DNA of 64,000 bases, taken from the NCBI RefSeq assembly GCF_002343915.1, contig NZ_NETK01000001.1, positions 5,088,001-5,152,000 on the forward strand. The letters are read 5' to 3'. Below are positions 17,601-25,434 of the stretch, piece by piece. Each line of letters starts with the position of its first letter. The stretch's first letter is position 1. The notes below the pieces were generated by a model. That model had not been told where the DNA came from. It saw only the letters and a list, made by a program, of their open reading frames with translations, and ran no database searches. This DNA comes from Nannocystis exedens. Its GTDB lineage: Bacteria > Myxococcota_A > Polyangia > Nannocystales > Nannocystaceae. A program made the translations under genes and the position numbers.

Positions 17601-17806
17601 ACCGCCTGCCCGACGTCTACGAGAAGCCGATCCACACCCTCGACTTCGCCATGTCGCAGCGGGTCTACAAGGGCCTGAGCCTCAGCTTCATGGCGCTCAA
17701 CATGCTCAACTGGCGCCAGACCTATGTGCAGGGCCCGTTGGACGCCGTGTTCTATCAGACCCGCAAGGGCGTCTCCTTCATCCTCGGCCTCAGCTACAGC
17801 ATGTGA
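14633..17806 (+). CDS. TonB-dependent receptor with N-terminal carboxypeptidase-regulatory domain
   Basis: A 1057-residue outer-membrane protein. A signal peptide (residues 1-29, ending VRA) is followed by a Pro/Glu-rich linker of PAEQ repeats (about 45-90), a CarboxypepD_reg-like beta-sandwich (GTIKGRILDASSGSPLIGVGV ... GEYELSVPPGTYQVRISY, about 135-200), a plug domain (RDVMSRDDIRKSGGG ... FVRGLGHRYGNTLLDGARLP) and a long beta-barrel ending GVSFILGLSYSM. This architecture is typical of TonB-dependent receptors for large or organic ligands. It follows the Ton motor operon across a terminator and precedes a secreted lipoprotein that may be its surface partner. The substrate cannot be named from sequence. 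Confidence 0.93.
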   Translation: MFLRRCKSPALLSLLAAVGAGVCARTVRAEGPRDYEGPTGFDKDGTVIEQPAPGQPPADGEQPAEEQPAEQPAEQPAEPPAEQPAKAPPAEEEEEGGCAEDDGFCVEDLTNDEEALKKEMAPKKQVKVAGDAGTIKGRILDASSGSPLIGVGVAVVGTDYKTKTDINGEYELSVPPGTYQVRISYDAYEGMTISGVAVAKDQSESINRELKPIAGMTQTVVVKAEINKESAAGKLVERKKAASARDVMSRDDIRKSGGGSASAVARRIVGTTVVGDRFIFVRGLGHRYGNTLLDGARLPSPDPNLRTVPLDIIPSGALSAINVQKTATPDVPADFAGASVQLETRETPDKLYFAVDARVGANTATTFRDANTGNHFAGDNATFGNLGRGLSDSFDTARPIRPTEIEGGKPVYSAEQLERFGEGLPSTQTTIGTKTAMPNFGAGVQLGNTFRPWGTRLGFLTALQYSNVHQTLRETHRIYSVTGDQNTGYTLDTEQPTVRWEGVKTTQNVQGSALALIKWNFNKDHRLELTAVYTRDADNEARALTGNARNTSATENTTSLNTRLRYIMRSVVFTRLGGRHTFEGAKGLTLDWFGSYAQARQDDPLLREMFFNNIGGDYQVAPNEAGKFQFFKLVDNTGTGALNLTMPFKQWRGLDARVKAGGWVEARQRQFDARTLDLEPRGWTGGLPSGSGNIFTKDTIGGGVPMNQGGTEPFVINEITRPGGQDGYKGSQQIYAGYAMLDLPFTRWFRLVGGARFEASNINVSPYSPYNPNADPAYRAALRDRQVLPSGSLIFSPRSDMNIRLAGAQTVARPEMRELSKFLFVDFAGGFGVQGNPDLRSTKIWNADLRWEWFPSANEVIAASVFYKYFDSPIERVIATFPRVQTYRNATLAQNVGVELELRKNLSFIHRDARDFSIGANFAYIHSRVEIPAPVPGDPLNALTSTNRPLEGQSPFVVNAYFAYDNDKSGTNVRLLYNTFGRRIAFVGANRLPDVYEKPIHTLDFAMSQRVYKGLSLSFMALNMLNWRQTYVQGPLDAVFYQTRKGVSFILGLSYSM

Positions 17807-17913
17807 CGGTGAAAGGGCGCGATAATGTCGCGTTCGCGTCACCGACCCGTGGGAGCGGCGTCACGGGCTTTATCTAAAGGTATCGCCGCGACCTCTCCGA
17901 CGAAGGCTCTCCC

Positions 17914-19263
17914 GTGATGACGATCAAGCAGACTCTCCCGATGTTCGCGGCCGCCGTGGCGCTGCCGCTGGTGTTCGCCCTGGGCTGTGGCGACGATGGC
18001 ATGCAGACCTCCGACACCGCCGACACCAACGAGACGGCGTCCGGCGAGGAGGAGTGTGACAGCGAGATCGAGGGCACCATCGAGTCCGACACGACGTGGA
18101 CCTGCGGTCACACGCTGAGCGGCGTCGTCACCGTCAAGAACGGCGCCAAGCTCACGGTCATGCCGGGCGTCACGATCAAGGGCCTCAACGGCTCCGCGCT
18201 GGTCGTCGCCAAGGGCTCGCAGCTGATCGCCGAGGGCACCAAGGAGCAGCCGATCGTCTTCACCTCGGCGCTGGCCGAGGGCAGCCGGGCGCGCGGCGAC
18301 TGGGGCGGCATCGTCCTCCTCGGCGACGCCAAGAACAACCTCCAGACCGGCTCCGGCATCGCGGAGGGCCTCGACGCCGGCAACCCCGACTACGCCTACG
18401 GCGGCGGCGACGACGCCTACTCGTGCGGCTCGCTCAAGTGGGTCCGCGTCGAGTACGTCGGCTACGAGCTGACCAAGGACAACGAGCTCAACGGCGTCAC
18501 CTTCTACTCGTGCGGCACCGGCACCACCGTGGACTACTTGCAGGTGCACATGGGCAAGGACGACGGCATCGAGATGTTCGGCGGCAACTGGTCCGGCAAG
18601 CACGTCGTCGTCACCGGCGCCCAGGACGACTCGATCGACTGCGACCAGGGCTACACCGGCTCGCTGCAGCACGTCGCGCTGATCCAGGACCCGGCCGCCG
18701 GCAACTACGCGTTCGAGCTGTCGAACCAGGCCGACAACCTCGACGCCGAGCCGCGCACTGCGCCGAAGTTCGTCAACGTCACCGCGATCGGCACCGCCGC
18801 GGGCGGTGACATCGAGACCCAGAGCGCCGGCGTCCGCCTCAAGGAGGGCGTCGCCGCCGAGTTCTACAACGCGATCTTCCTCGGCTTCCACGGCCCCGTG
18901 ATCGAGCTGACCGAGGGCGCGACCGAGGCCGTCGCCGCCGCCGGCGGGATCAAGTTCATGAACAGCCTGTTCTTCGGCAACTCGGCGGTCGACGACGGCG
19001 CGACCCCGTACGTCGTCGGCGAAGGCTCGACTTTCGATCTCGAGGGCCTCATCGAAGATCCGGCCAACAACAACCTGATCGACACCGACCCGCTGCTCAC
19101 CGGCCTCGACTTCACCGCGCCGAACATCGCCCCGACCGACGCCTCGCCGGTTCGCGGCGCCGGTGCGGCCCCGGCCGGCTTCGACGCCGCCGACTACATC
19201 GGCGCCGTCGCCAACGCCGAGGGCGACTGGACCCTCGACTGGACCACCTACGCCGCCAACTAG
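17914..19263 (+). CDS. Secreted right-handed beta-helix-like lipoprotein
   Basis: A 449-residue protein with a lipoprotein signal (LPLVFALGCGDD, Cys about residue 26) and a Thr/Asp/Glu-rich spacer. The mature part opens with TWTCGHTLSGVVTVKNGAKLTVMPGVTIKG, recurrent short strands characteristic of right-handed parallel beta-helix proteins (repeated VxGxxIxG-like rungs). I know of comparable lipoproteins encoded next to TonB-dependent receptors in several phyla, so an outer-membrane ligand-capture role is plausible but unproven. It starts 108 bases after the receptor. Two adjacent Met codons leave a choice of start (17914 or 17917). Confidence 0.82.
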   Translation: MMTIKQTLPMFAAAVALPLVFALGCGDDGMQTSDTADTNETASGEEECDSEIEGTIESDTTWTCGHTLSGVVTVKNGAKLTVMPGVTIKGLNGSALVVAKGSQLIAEGTKEQPIVFTSALAEGSRARGDWGGIVLLGDAKNNLQTGSGIAEGLDAGNPDYAYGGGDDAYSCGSLKWVRVEYVGYELTKDNELNGVTFYSCGTGTTVDYLQVHMGKDDGIEMFGGNWSGKHVVVTGAQDDSIDCDQGYTGSLQHVALIQDPAAGNYAFELSNQADNLDAEPRTAPKFVNVTAIGTAAGGDIETQSAGVRLKEGVAAEFYNAIFLGFHGPVIELTEGATEAVAAAGGIKFMNSLFFGNSAVDDGATPYVVGEGSTFDLEGLIEDPANNNLIDTDPLLTGLDFTAPNIAPTDASPVRGAGAAPAGFDAADYIGAVANAEGDWTLDWTTYAAN

Positions 19264-19274
19264 GCCCGACCCGC

Positions 19275-19823
19275 ATGCTCCGCGCTGCCGCCACGCTCGC
19301 GTTCTGCCTGTCCTTCGGGGCATGTGACGCGCCGTCGGTCGGTGACGCGAAGCCGGCCGCGCCCGCGGGGCCGCACGTCGGCGACGAACCACTCGCGGGC
19401 GGCCTGCCCAGCCTCGAAGCGCTCGGCGAGGCCGTCGTCGCCGGCCTCAACGACCGCGACGCCGCCGCCCTCGCCGCGCTGGCGATCGACCGGGCCGAGT
19501 ACACCGGCCGCCTGTTCCCCGCGCTCGCCAATCACCCGGCCGCCGAGGCGATGGGCCGCGAGCTGCTGTGGGACATGCACGCTCGTCAGAGCGCGGACGA
19601 CCTCCAGCGCGCGCTCGCCAACTTCGGCGGCGCCGCGCTCGAGTTCGTCCGCTTCGAACCGCGCCGGACCGTCCGCCGGGCCGGCGTGGTCTTCCACGAG
19701 CGCCCGCACCTCGTCGTCCGCGGCGACGACGGCGCCGAGCGTCGCCTGCAGATCCTCGCCTCGCTCGTCGAGCACGAATCCACGCAGACCTTCAAGCTCC
19801 TCGGCTTCCGCGATCACGACTGA
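19275..19823 (+). CDS. Small lipoprotein of unknown function (182 aa)
   Basis: The signal MLRAAATLAFCLSFGAC places the lipid Cys at residue 17. The mature part is a compact alpha/beta domain (from about residue 40: LPSLEALGEAVVAGLNDRDAAALAALAIDRAEY ... FKLLGFRDHD), a length and strand pattern that could fit an NTF2-like fold, though I cannot confirm that. It begins 11 bases after the beta-helix lipoprotein stop, so both are probably co-translated. A mini-palindrome variant (CTGTCC TTCG GGGCATG) encodes part of the signal peptide. Confidence 0.75.
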   Translation: MLRAAATLAFCLSFGACDAPSVGDAKPAAPAGPHVGDEPLAGGLPSLEALGEAVVAGLNDRDAAALAALAIDRAEYTGRLFPALANHPAAEAMGRELLWDMHARQSADDLQRALANFGGAALEFVRFEPRRTVRRAGVVFHERPHLVVRGDDGAERRLQILASLVEHESTQTFKLLGFRDHD

Positions 19824-19883
19824 GTCACGACGTTGTCGCGAGCCTGTGGGGCCGGCCCGCAGCGCACCTGTTAGGAAGAGACC

Positions 19884-20588
19884 ATGCCCGCCACGATCCT
19901 CATCGTCGACGATGAGCGCGACCTGCTCGACTCGCTGCGCTTCAGCCTCGAGCGCGAGGGCTTTTGCGCCCTCACGGCCCAGAACGGCAGCTCCGCGCTG
20001 TCGCTCATGGGCCAGAGCCCGCCGCCGGACCTCGTCCTGCTCGACTGGATGCTGCCCGACATGGCCGGCACCGAGGTCTGTCGCAACATCCGGATGACCG
20101 AAAGGACACGTGGGACGCCGGTCATCATGATCACCGCGCGCAGCGAGGAGATCGATCGGGTGGTCGGCTTCGAGCTCGGGGCCGACGACTACGTGACCAA
20201 GCCGTTCAGCGTGCGCGAGCTGCTGCTGCGCGTGAAGGCGATCCTGCGCCGCCGCGCGGCCGACGACCACGCGATCGAGGAGCAGCACTACGAGCTGCTG
20301 CGCGTCGACCACGACGGCCACCAGGTGTGGGTGCAGAACAGCCGCGTGACCCTGACCGCGCTCGAGTTCCGCCTGCTGGCGACGCTGCTGGCCCGCCGCG
20401 GCCGCGTGCAGACCCGCGACACGCTTCTCAACGACGTCTGGGGCGTGCAGGTCGACGTCACCACCCGCACCGTCGACACCCACGTGCAGCGCCTGCGCAA
20501 GAAGCTCGGCGCCGCCGGCCAGTACATCGAGACGCTCCGCGGCGTCGGCTACCGCTTCCTCCTGCCCGAGCGCGAAGCGACCCACTGA
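19884..20588 (+). CDS. OmpR/PhoB-family response regulator
   Basis: A 234-residue regulator. The receiver domain (residues 1-120) has the acidic pair D9-D10, phosphoacceptor D54 in LVLLDWMLPD and K106 in YVTKPF. The C-terminal winged helix (about 130-230) shows LTALEFRLLATLLARRGRVQTR and RTVDTHVQRLRKKLG, the PhoB-type DNA-binding signature. A ribosome site AGGAAGAG lies 5 bases before the ATG. No histidine kinase lies beside it, so it is an orphan here. Its position after a receptor and two lipoproteins suggests it may regulate them, which is inference. Confidence 0.93.
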   Translation: MPATILIVDDERDLLDSLRFSLEREGFCALTAQNGSSALSLMGQSPPPDLVLLDWMLPDMAGTEVCRNIRMTERTRGTPVIMITARSEEIDRVVGFELGADDYVTKPFSVRELLLRVKAILRRRAADDHAIEEQHYELLRVDHDGHQVWVQNSRVTLTALEFRLLATLLARRGRVQTRDTLLNDVWGVQVDVTTRTVDTHVQRLRKKLGAAGQYIETLRGVGYRFLLPEREATH

Positions 20589-20595
20589 AGAGGCC

Positions 20596-21534
20596 TCACG
20601 CGGCCCGGAGCCCGCGGCGCAGCGCGTCGCGCAGCTCGCGTTCGAACCGCTGCGCCACCTCGGCGTGCGCGACCAGGTCGAACCCGTGGAAGGCGCCCGG
20701 GTACACGTGCAGCTCGGTCGGCACGCCCGCTCGCAGCAGCCGCTGCGCGTACGCGACGTCCTCGGCGAGGAGCAGGTCGAGCGCGCCGACGGCGATGTAG
20801 GTCGGCGGCAGCCCCGAGAGGTCGCCGGCGCGGGCCGCCGCGGCGTACGGCGACACGTCCTCGCCGCCCGGTTCACCGCCGAGCAGGGCGGTCCAGCCGA
20901 AGCGGTTGTTCGCGGGCGTCCACACGAACTCGCCGGCGTACGGGTGCGGCTCGGCGACGACGGTGCGATCGTCGAGCATCGGATACACGAGCAGCTGGAA
21001 GGCCACCGGCACCTCGCCGCGGTCGCGCGCCAACAGCCCCAGCGCGGCCGCCAGCCCGCCGCCGGCGCTCTCGCCTCCGATGGCGATCCGCTTGCGATCG
21101 ACGCCGAGCTCCTCGGCGTGCTCGTGTAACCACTTCAACCCCGCGTAGCAGTCCTCGATCGGCCCCGGGAACGGAGCCTCGGGCGAGAGGCGGTAGTCGA
21201 CCGAGACCACCACGCAGCCGATCGCCGACGCCAGCGCCTGGTTGCGCGCGGCCGCGAGGTGCGGCGAGCCCAACACGTAGCCGCCGCCGTGCATGTGAAC
21301 ATACGCCGGCGCGAGGCCCTGGCGGCGCCGCGGCTCGTAGACGACCACGCGCACCTCCGGCGCCCCCTCGGGCCCGGGGACGAGGCGCTCCGAGGCGATG
21401 ACATCCGCCGACGGCTCGCTCGCGGGCGGCATGAGCGCGCGGATCTGCGTGAGCGCCTGCAGGCTCAGCTCGAACGAGGGCAACGCGCCGAGCAGCGGCT
21501 GCAGCTGCGGATCGACCAAATGACGTGAGGACAT
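20596..21534 (-). CDS. Alpha/beta hydrolase, hormone-sensitive-lipase-type esterase
   Basis: A 312-residue cytoplasmic enzyme. The oxyanion-hole motif HGGGYVLG follows residues AYVHM, the nucleophile elbow is GESAGGG, the acid is in GALDLLLAED and the catalytic His is in FHGFD. These are the hallmarks of family IV (HSL) carboxylesterases. Length fits a complete enzyme. The natural substrate is unknown. It is convergent with the upstream regulator (8-base gap). The ATG at 21534 lies in a copy of the dispersed motif (ATGTCCTCACG) and gives a normal N-terminus; an upstream extension of 34 codons is low-complexity. Confidence 0.9.
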   Translation of the reverse strand: MSSRHLVDPQLQPLLGALPSFELSLQALTQIRALMPPASEPSADVIASERLVPGPEGAPEVRVVVYEPRRRQGLAPAYVHMHGGGYVLGSPHLAAARNQALASAIGCVVVSVDYRLSPEAPFPGPIEDCYAGLKWLHEHAEELGVDRKRIAIGGESAGGGLAAALGLLARDRGEVPVAFQLLVYPMLDDRTVVAEPHPYAGEFVWTPANNRFGWTALLGGEPGGEDVSPYAAAARAGDLSGLPPTYIAVGALDLLLAEDVAYAQRLLRAGVPTELHVYPGAFHGFDLVAHAEVAQRFERELRDALRRGLRAA

Positions 21535-21653
21535 GGACGAGCTCCCGTGACTGCCACGGCCTACTCCGGCCGCGGCGCGCGACCAGTGTGGGGGATGCGG
21601 ACAGGAGCGTCCACTTGCGAAGGCGCGCGTCCCCACGACAGCTTGTGCTGGCT

Positions 21654-21685
21654 TTTAAAACATGACCGAACGGACATGTCACTGC
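21654..21685. repeat. Mini-palindrome pair in a divergent intergenic region
   Basis: AAACATGACC and GGACATGTC occur as an inverted pair separated by about 8 bases. The surrounding 452-base gap (21535-21986) otherwise holds no gene; it must contain divergent promoters for the esterase and the protease. Confidence 0.55.
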
Positions 21686-21828
21686 CGCCGCTCACGCTCG
21701 CCCGGGCGAGCAACGCGTCATCCACCGGCCGATCACGTCGGCGCGCTCGCGCACCGGAGACGCTGCTGCGGATGAAGGCCCCTCCCGGTGGATGAGCCGA
21801 CCGGCGCGGAGGCGCGCACCCAGGTCCG

Positions 21829-21846
21829 CCGAAATTTTTAATTCGG
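21829..21846. promoter_or_regulatory. AT-rich dyad, candidate operator or promoter element
   Basis: The 18-base palindrome CCGAA, ATTTTTAA, TTCGG is strikingly AT-rich against the local background and lies 141 bases upstream of the protease start. It could be a regulator site or part of a promoter; no matching partner elsewhere in the window was seen. Confidence 0.35.
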
Positions 21847-21986
21847 CCCCGGGAAGATCGCGACTGCCCGGCGTTGTCGGGGGCAAGAGCCTCGCCGCGT
21901 CGTCGCCGCTGTGCCGCCCACCCGGAGCGCGCCCGGCCGTCGACGCGAGCGGGCTTATCCATGCCTCTCGCCAGGGAATTTTTCCG

Positions 21987-24083
21987 ATGTTCCACCGTTC
22001 GCGCAAGCTGTCCGCCCTCGTCCTCCCGCTGTCCGTCGCCGCCGCGCTCGTCTCGGCCTGTGACGAGCCCGACGCCCCGGCTCTGGTCGACGGTGCCGTC
22101 GACACCGAGGTCGAGGAGTCACTCGCCGAGACCTCGCCGTATCGGCTCGACGCCGGCCTCGCCGTCCCGCTGAGCGACCTCGATCCGGCGCTCGTCGCCG
22201 TCGCCGAGGCGCACCTGCGGATCGGCGCCAGCGAGATGCAGGGGGCCGAGAACTGGGAGGGCGCCGCGCTCTATCCGCTGGCCCTGCCGATGTATCGCCC
22301 CGACATCGAGGGGCCCGCCTACTACGAGTTCAAGATCGTGCGCGCCGGCGAGGACGCCGGCTTCATCGTCGTCAGCACCGGCGAGCACGACAACCCGCTG
22401 CCCGAGTTCAACACCCGCGGCGTCACCCCGGGCGAGCACCTCGCCGCGCGGGCGAGCGAGCCGGTGGCGATGTTCTGGCGCCTCGACGCCTTCCTCATCA
22501 TCGCCGAGAACGCCACCGGCGCGATCACGGCGGCCACCAGCGACGCGCTGCCCGTGCCGCAGGCCGAGGTCCCGGCCGGCGACGCCCTCGAGCTGGCCGA
22601 CTGGAGCGTGTGGCCGAGCCTGCGCCGCGACTTTGCCAGGGGCTTCGCCCGCGAGATCGCCGCCACCCGGGCCAGCCACGCCCAGGCCTGGCGCGACGTC
22701 GAGGAGCTGCGGACCGCCGCGCGCGAGGCCGCCGAGCTCGGCGACGACGTCGCCTTCCGCCGCCACTGGTGGAACGTCGCCGATCTGGGCGCCACCCTCC
22801 ACGAGTGCGAGAACAACTGGGCCGGCCCCGAGTTCGGCCCGGCGCACCCGAACGACCTGACCGCGCGCTGGGACCAGGTCATGTGGGACTTCCGCCACGT
22901 CGCCACCTCCGGCAACGCGCTGTGTGCCAGCGGCTGCACCCCGACCGGCGCCGGCATCGTCCTCGCGTGGATGGACGCCCAGAGCCGCACCCCGTACTCC
23001 GGCCCGTGGAGCCGACCCGACATGGGCCGCGCGTTCTTCCGCTACCGCCGCAACATCAGCGTCGATCAGCTGCCCTTCGTCGACCACGGGCGTCCGCCGT
23101 ACATCGGCCTCCCGGCGGGGCAGAGCATGATCTCGAAGGCCGGCCTCTACGACTACTCGGCCGCGCCGGAGATGCACTGGATCGGTCAGACCGCGACCCC
23201 GTCGCCGCTCGAGACCGCGACCTCGACGGTGGCGCAGGAGGACATGCGCCGCTATCTGCTCGAGATCGGCATGTCGATGAAGACCGGCTGCAGCGGCACC
23301 GCCGGCAACACCATCTGGTGGGACGTCGGCGGCTTCCAGCGCTTCCTCGACGACCACCGGATCCCCGCGCAGCTGCTCGTCGACATCCACGTCTTCGGCC
23401 ACCCCGGCGTGCGCGACCGCGTCATCGACTCGCTGCGCAACACCGGCGCGCCGGGCTTCGTCCACACCGGCGGCTACAGCGGCCACACCGAGGTCGTCAA
23501 CGCCCACCTGCAGTGCCGCATTCGCGACAAGGCCACCAACACCATCACCTATACCGGCCCGCACTACTTCTACATGAACAAGGGCTGGGGCGGCGGCAAC
23601 ACCGAGGGCTGGCTGGCGATCGGCAACCTCATGATGTCGGCCACGCTGACGCCGAAGTCGCCGTGGCAGGAGCTCGTGCCGAGTCACAGCGGTCAGTGCG
23701 CCGACGTGCCCTACGGCGACAAGGCCAACGGCCTCGGCCTGCAGCAGTTCCCGTGCGCCGCCGGCGAGTCGGCGCCGCAGCGCTGGCGCTTCCTGCCGCA
23801 GAGCGACGGCTCGTACATGATCGAGAGCGCCGCCTCGGGCAAGTGCATCGAGGTCTACGGCTACAGCCTCGACAACAACGCCCAGGTCGTGCAGTGGGAC
23901 TGCTACGGCGGCAACAACCAGAAGTGGCGGGCCGAGATGCGCCCCGACGGGCAGTTCCAGCTGCGGAACGTCCACAGCGGCAAGTGCCTCGAGGTGCTCA
24001 ATTTCGGGCAGAACTCGGGCGCGCAGCTGGTGCAGTACACCTGCGACGGCGCCGCGAGCCAGGTCTGGGATCTGCGCCTGTGA
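21987..24083 (+). CDS. Secreted papain-fold cysteine protease with C-terminal ricin-type lectin domain
   Basis: A 698-residue lipoprotein (signal ending LVSAC, Cys about residue 24). The central part carries a papain-like triad: C317 in CTPTGAGIVLAW, H500 in YSGHTEVVNA and N531 in MNKGWGGGNTEGWLAI, an arrangement like C39/C10-type peptidases. A ricin B-type beta-trefoil occupies about residues 553-698, with QRWRF, QKWRA and QVWDL repeats that usually bind carbohydrate. The long N-terminal half (40-290) may act as a propeptide or inhibitor. The lipid anchor plus lectin suggest surface-bound proteolysis of glycosylated or cell-wall targets, which would fit a predatory lifestyle; this is inference. 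AGGG precedes the ATG. Confidence 0.85.
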   Translation: MFHRSRKLSALVLPLSVAAALVSACDEPDAPALVDGAVDTEVEESLAETSPYRLDAGLAVPLSDLDPALVAVAEAHLRIGASEMQGAENWEGAALYPLALPMYRPDIEGPAYYEFKIVRAGEDAGFIVVSTGEHDNPLPEFNTRGVTPGEHLAARASEPVAMFWRLDAFLIIAENATGAITAATSDALPVPQAEVPAGDALELADWSVWPSLRRDFARGFAREIAATRASHAQAWRDVEELRTAAREAAELGDDVAFRRHWWNVADLGATLHECENNWAGPEFGPAHPNDLTARWDQVMWDFRHVATSGNALCASGCTPTGAGIVLAWMDAQSRTPYSGPWSRPDMGRAFFRYRRNISVDQLPFVDHGRPPYIGLPAGQSMISKAGLYDYSAAPEMHWIGQTATPSPLETATSTVAQEDMRRYLLEIGMSMKTGCSGTAGNTIWWDVGGFQRFLDDHRIPAQLLVDIHVFGHPGVRDRVIDSLRNTGAPGFVHTGGYSGHTEVVNAHLQCRIRDKATNTITYTGPHYFYMNKGWGGGNTEGWLAIGNLMMSATLTPKSPWQELVPSHSGQCADVPYGDKANGLGLQQFPCAAGESAPQRWRFLPQSDGSYMIESAASGKCIEVYGYSLDNNAQVVQWDCYGGNNQKWRAEMRPDGQFQLRNVHSGKCLEVLNFGQNSGAQLVQYTCDGAASQVWDLRL

Positions 24084-24108
24084 GGCCGCCGCGCGGGCAT
24101 GCGGCCTC
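24082..24108 (+). other. GC-rich hairpin after the protease gene
   Basis: An 8-bp stem GAGGCCGC/GCGGCCTC overlaps the stop codon region and has an 11-base loop. There is no T run, so it may only stabilise the transcript end. Confidence 0.4.
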
Positions 24109-24206
24109 GCGCGCGGCCGCGTGCCGCGAACGCGAACCCGAGGTTGGTAGAGTGGGCCGCCGCGCGGGCGGCCGAGCGCGCCCCGTCGCGCAGGAGGAGC
24201 GGAGCA

Positions 24207-24842
24207 ATGAACGTGTCACTCATCATCTTCGCCGCATGGTGGTCGGCCGTCCTCGCGCCGATCGAGCCGGCGAATCCCAAGGTCCCGTCGCCGGCGCCGG
24301 TGAGCCCCAAGGTCCCGTCGCCCGTGCTCACGCCGCTGAACCCCAAGCTCGACCCGAGCAAGCTGCCCAAGGTCACGCAGGCGCCCAAGTTGATGTTCAA
24401 GCCCGGCAGCTACTCGTTCGAGTCGCTCAAGCTGCCCGAGGTGTTGCCGCTGGAGAAGTTCGAGCACTGGCAAGGCGGTCCGAACTGGCCGCAGCTCGAG
24501 AGCTCGGTCGTCGTCGTCACCGACCACTCGCAGGACCCGCACCGGTTCATGGCCTTCCTCGTCGACCTCAAGGAGCAGCGGATCGCGGCGATCCGCGAGG
24601 GCGACATCACCAAGCACTTGGGCACGATCGGCCAGCAGGGGCCCGGCGACGACAACCATCAGCAGGCCGTGCCGCAGTCGATCCTGGGGCTCGCGGGCAG
24701 CGGCGCGGTGATCGTTTTGAAGCCGCCCGTGCCTCCGGGTCCGTCCGGGATCCCCGACGATCTCGTGCGCAGGATCCTCGACTCCGGCAACATCGCCGCG
24801 CAGGCGGGCCTGCTGATGCACGGGACGCTCGGCCGCGGTTGA
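24207..24842 (+). CDS. Secreted proline-rich protein, unknown function
   Basis: A 211-residue product with an N-terminal hydrophobic signal (MNVSLIIFAAWWSAVLAPIE) and an unusual repeat of PKVPSP units (residues about 23-50) before a compact C-terminal domain (GSYSFESLKLPEVLPLEKFEHWQGG ... VVVTDHSQDPHRFMAFLVDLKEQRI). It has a strong ribosome site (GGAGGAGC) at 24192-24199. I recognise no domain. The Pro repeat resembles a periplasm-spanning linker. It is followed after 40 bases by the ECF sigma factor, but not obviously in its operon. Confidence 0.75.
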   Translation: MNVSLIIFAAWWSAVLAPIEPANPKVPSPAPVSPKVPSPVLTPLNPKLDPSKLPKVTQAPKLMFKPGSYSFESLKLPEVLPLEKFEHWQGGPNWPQLESSVVVVTDHSQDPHRFMAFLVDLKEQRIAAIREGDITKHLGTIGQQGPGDDNHQQAVPQSILGLAGSGAVIVLKPPVPPGPSGIPDDLVRRILDSGNIAAQAGLLMHGTLGRG

Positions 24843-24882
24843 CCCGCGATCTACCGCGTGGCATCGTCCGCCGTCGCTATCC

Positions 24883-25434
24883 ATGGCTCCGCCGCAAGTC
24901 ATCGATCCGCCGATCGACGCCGCGGCGGACTTCCATCGCAGCCTGCGGGAGCACGAGCACGCGCTGCGGGACCTCGCCTTGCGGCTGTGTCGCAACCCGG
25001 CCGACGCCGGTGATCTGCTGCAGGACACCTTCGAGCGGGCGCTCCAGCGGCGCGCGCAATACCAGCCCGGGACCAACCTGCGCGCGTGGCTCTGCACCAT
25101 CCTCCACCACCTCTTCCTCGACCGCTGCCGCGCGCGCGTGCGCGGCCCAGAGCACGCCTCGCTCGACGAGGTCGCGTTGCCGGCGCCGGAGCCGGCGGCC
25201 GAGCCGGCCTGGGCCGCGCTGACCCGCGACGACGTCGTCGCCGCGGTCGAGCGGCTCGAGCCCGACTTTCGCCGCGTCTATCAGCTTCACAGCCTCGAGG
25301 GCGTGCCGTATCAAGAGATCGCCGCGCGCCTCGGGATCCCCAAGGCCACCGTCGGCACTCGCCTCGCGCGAGCCCGCCGCAAGCTCCGTGACCTGCTGCT
25401 GCCGGCCCGCGCCGCCGACGAGAGCCACCCATGA
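24883..25434 (+). CDS. ECF-type RNA polymerase sigma factor
   Basis: A 183-residue sigma factor. Sigma region 2 lies at about residues 25-90 (LRDLALRLCRNPADAGDLLQDTFERAL ... NLRAWLCTILHHLFLDRCR) and region 4 at about 120-172 (AVERLEPDFRRVYQLHSLEGVPYQEIAARLGIPKATVGTRLARARRKLRDLL). There is no region 1 or 3, as in ECF sigmas. Its stop overlaps the start of the next gene (ATGA), so the sigma factor and the anti-sigma/CHAT protein are translationally coupled, the usual arrangement for a sigma/anti-sigma pair. Confidence 0.95.
   Translation: MAPPQVIDPPIDAAADFHRSLREHEHALRDLALRLCRNPADAGDLLQDTFERALQRRAQYQPGTNLRAWLCTILHHLFLDRCRARVRGPEHASLDEVALPAPEPAAEPAWAALTRDDVVAAVERLEPDFRRVYQLHSLEGVPYQEIAARLGIPKATVGTRLARARRKLRDLLLPARAADESHP

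Noticed and set aside
14672..17842. Very long open frame antisense to the first TonB-dependent receptor (1056 codons)
   Set aside because: It is low-complexity (Val/Gly/Ala/Arg/Leu-rich), has no domain, and mirrors the GC-rich codon bias of the receptor gene.
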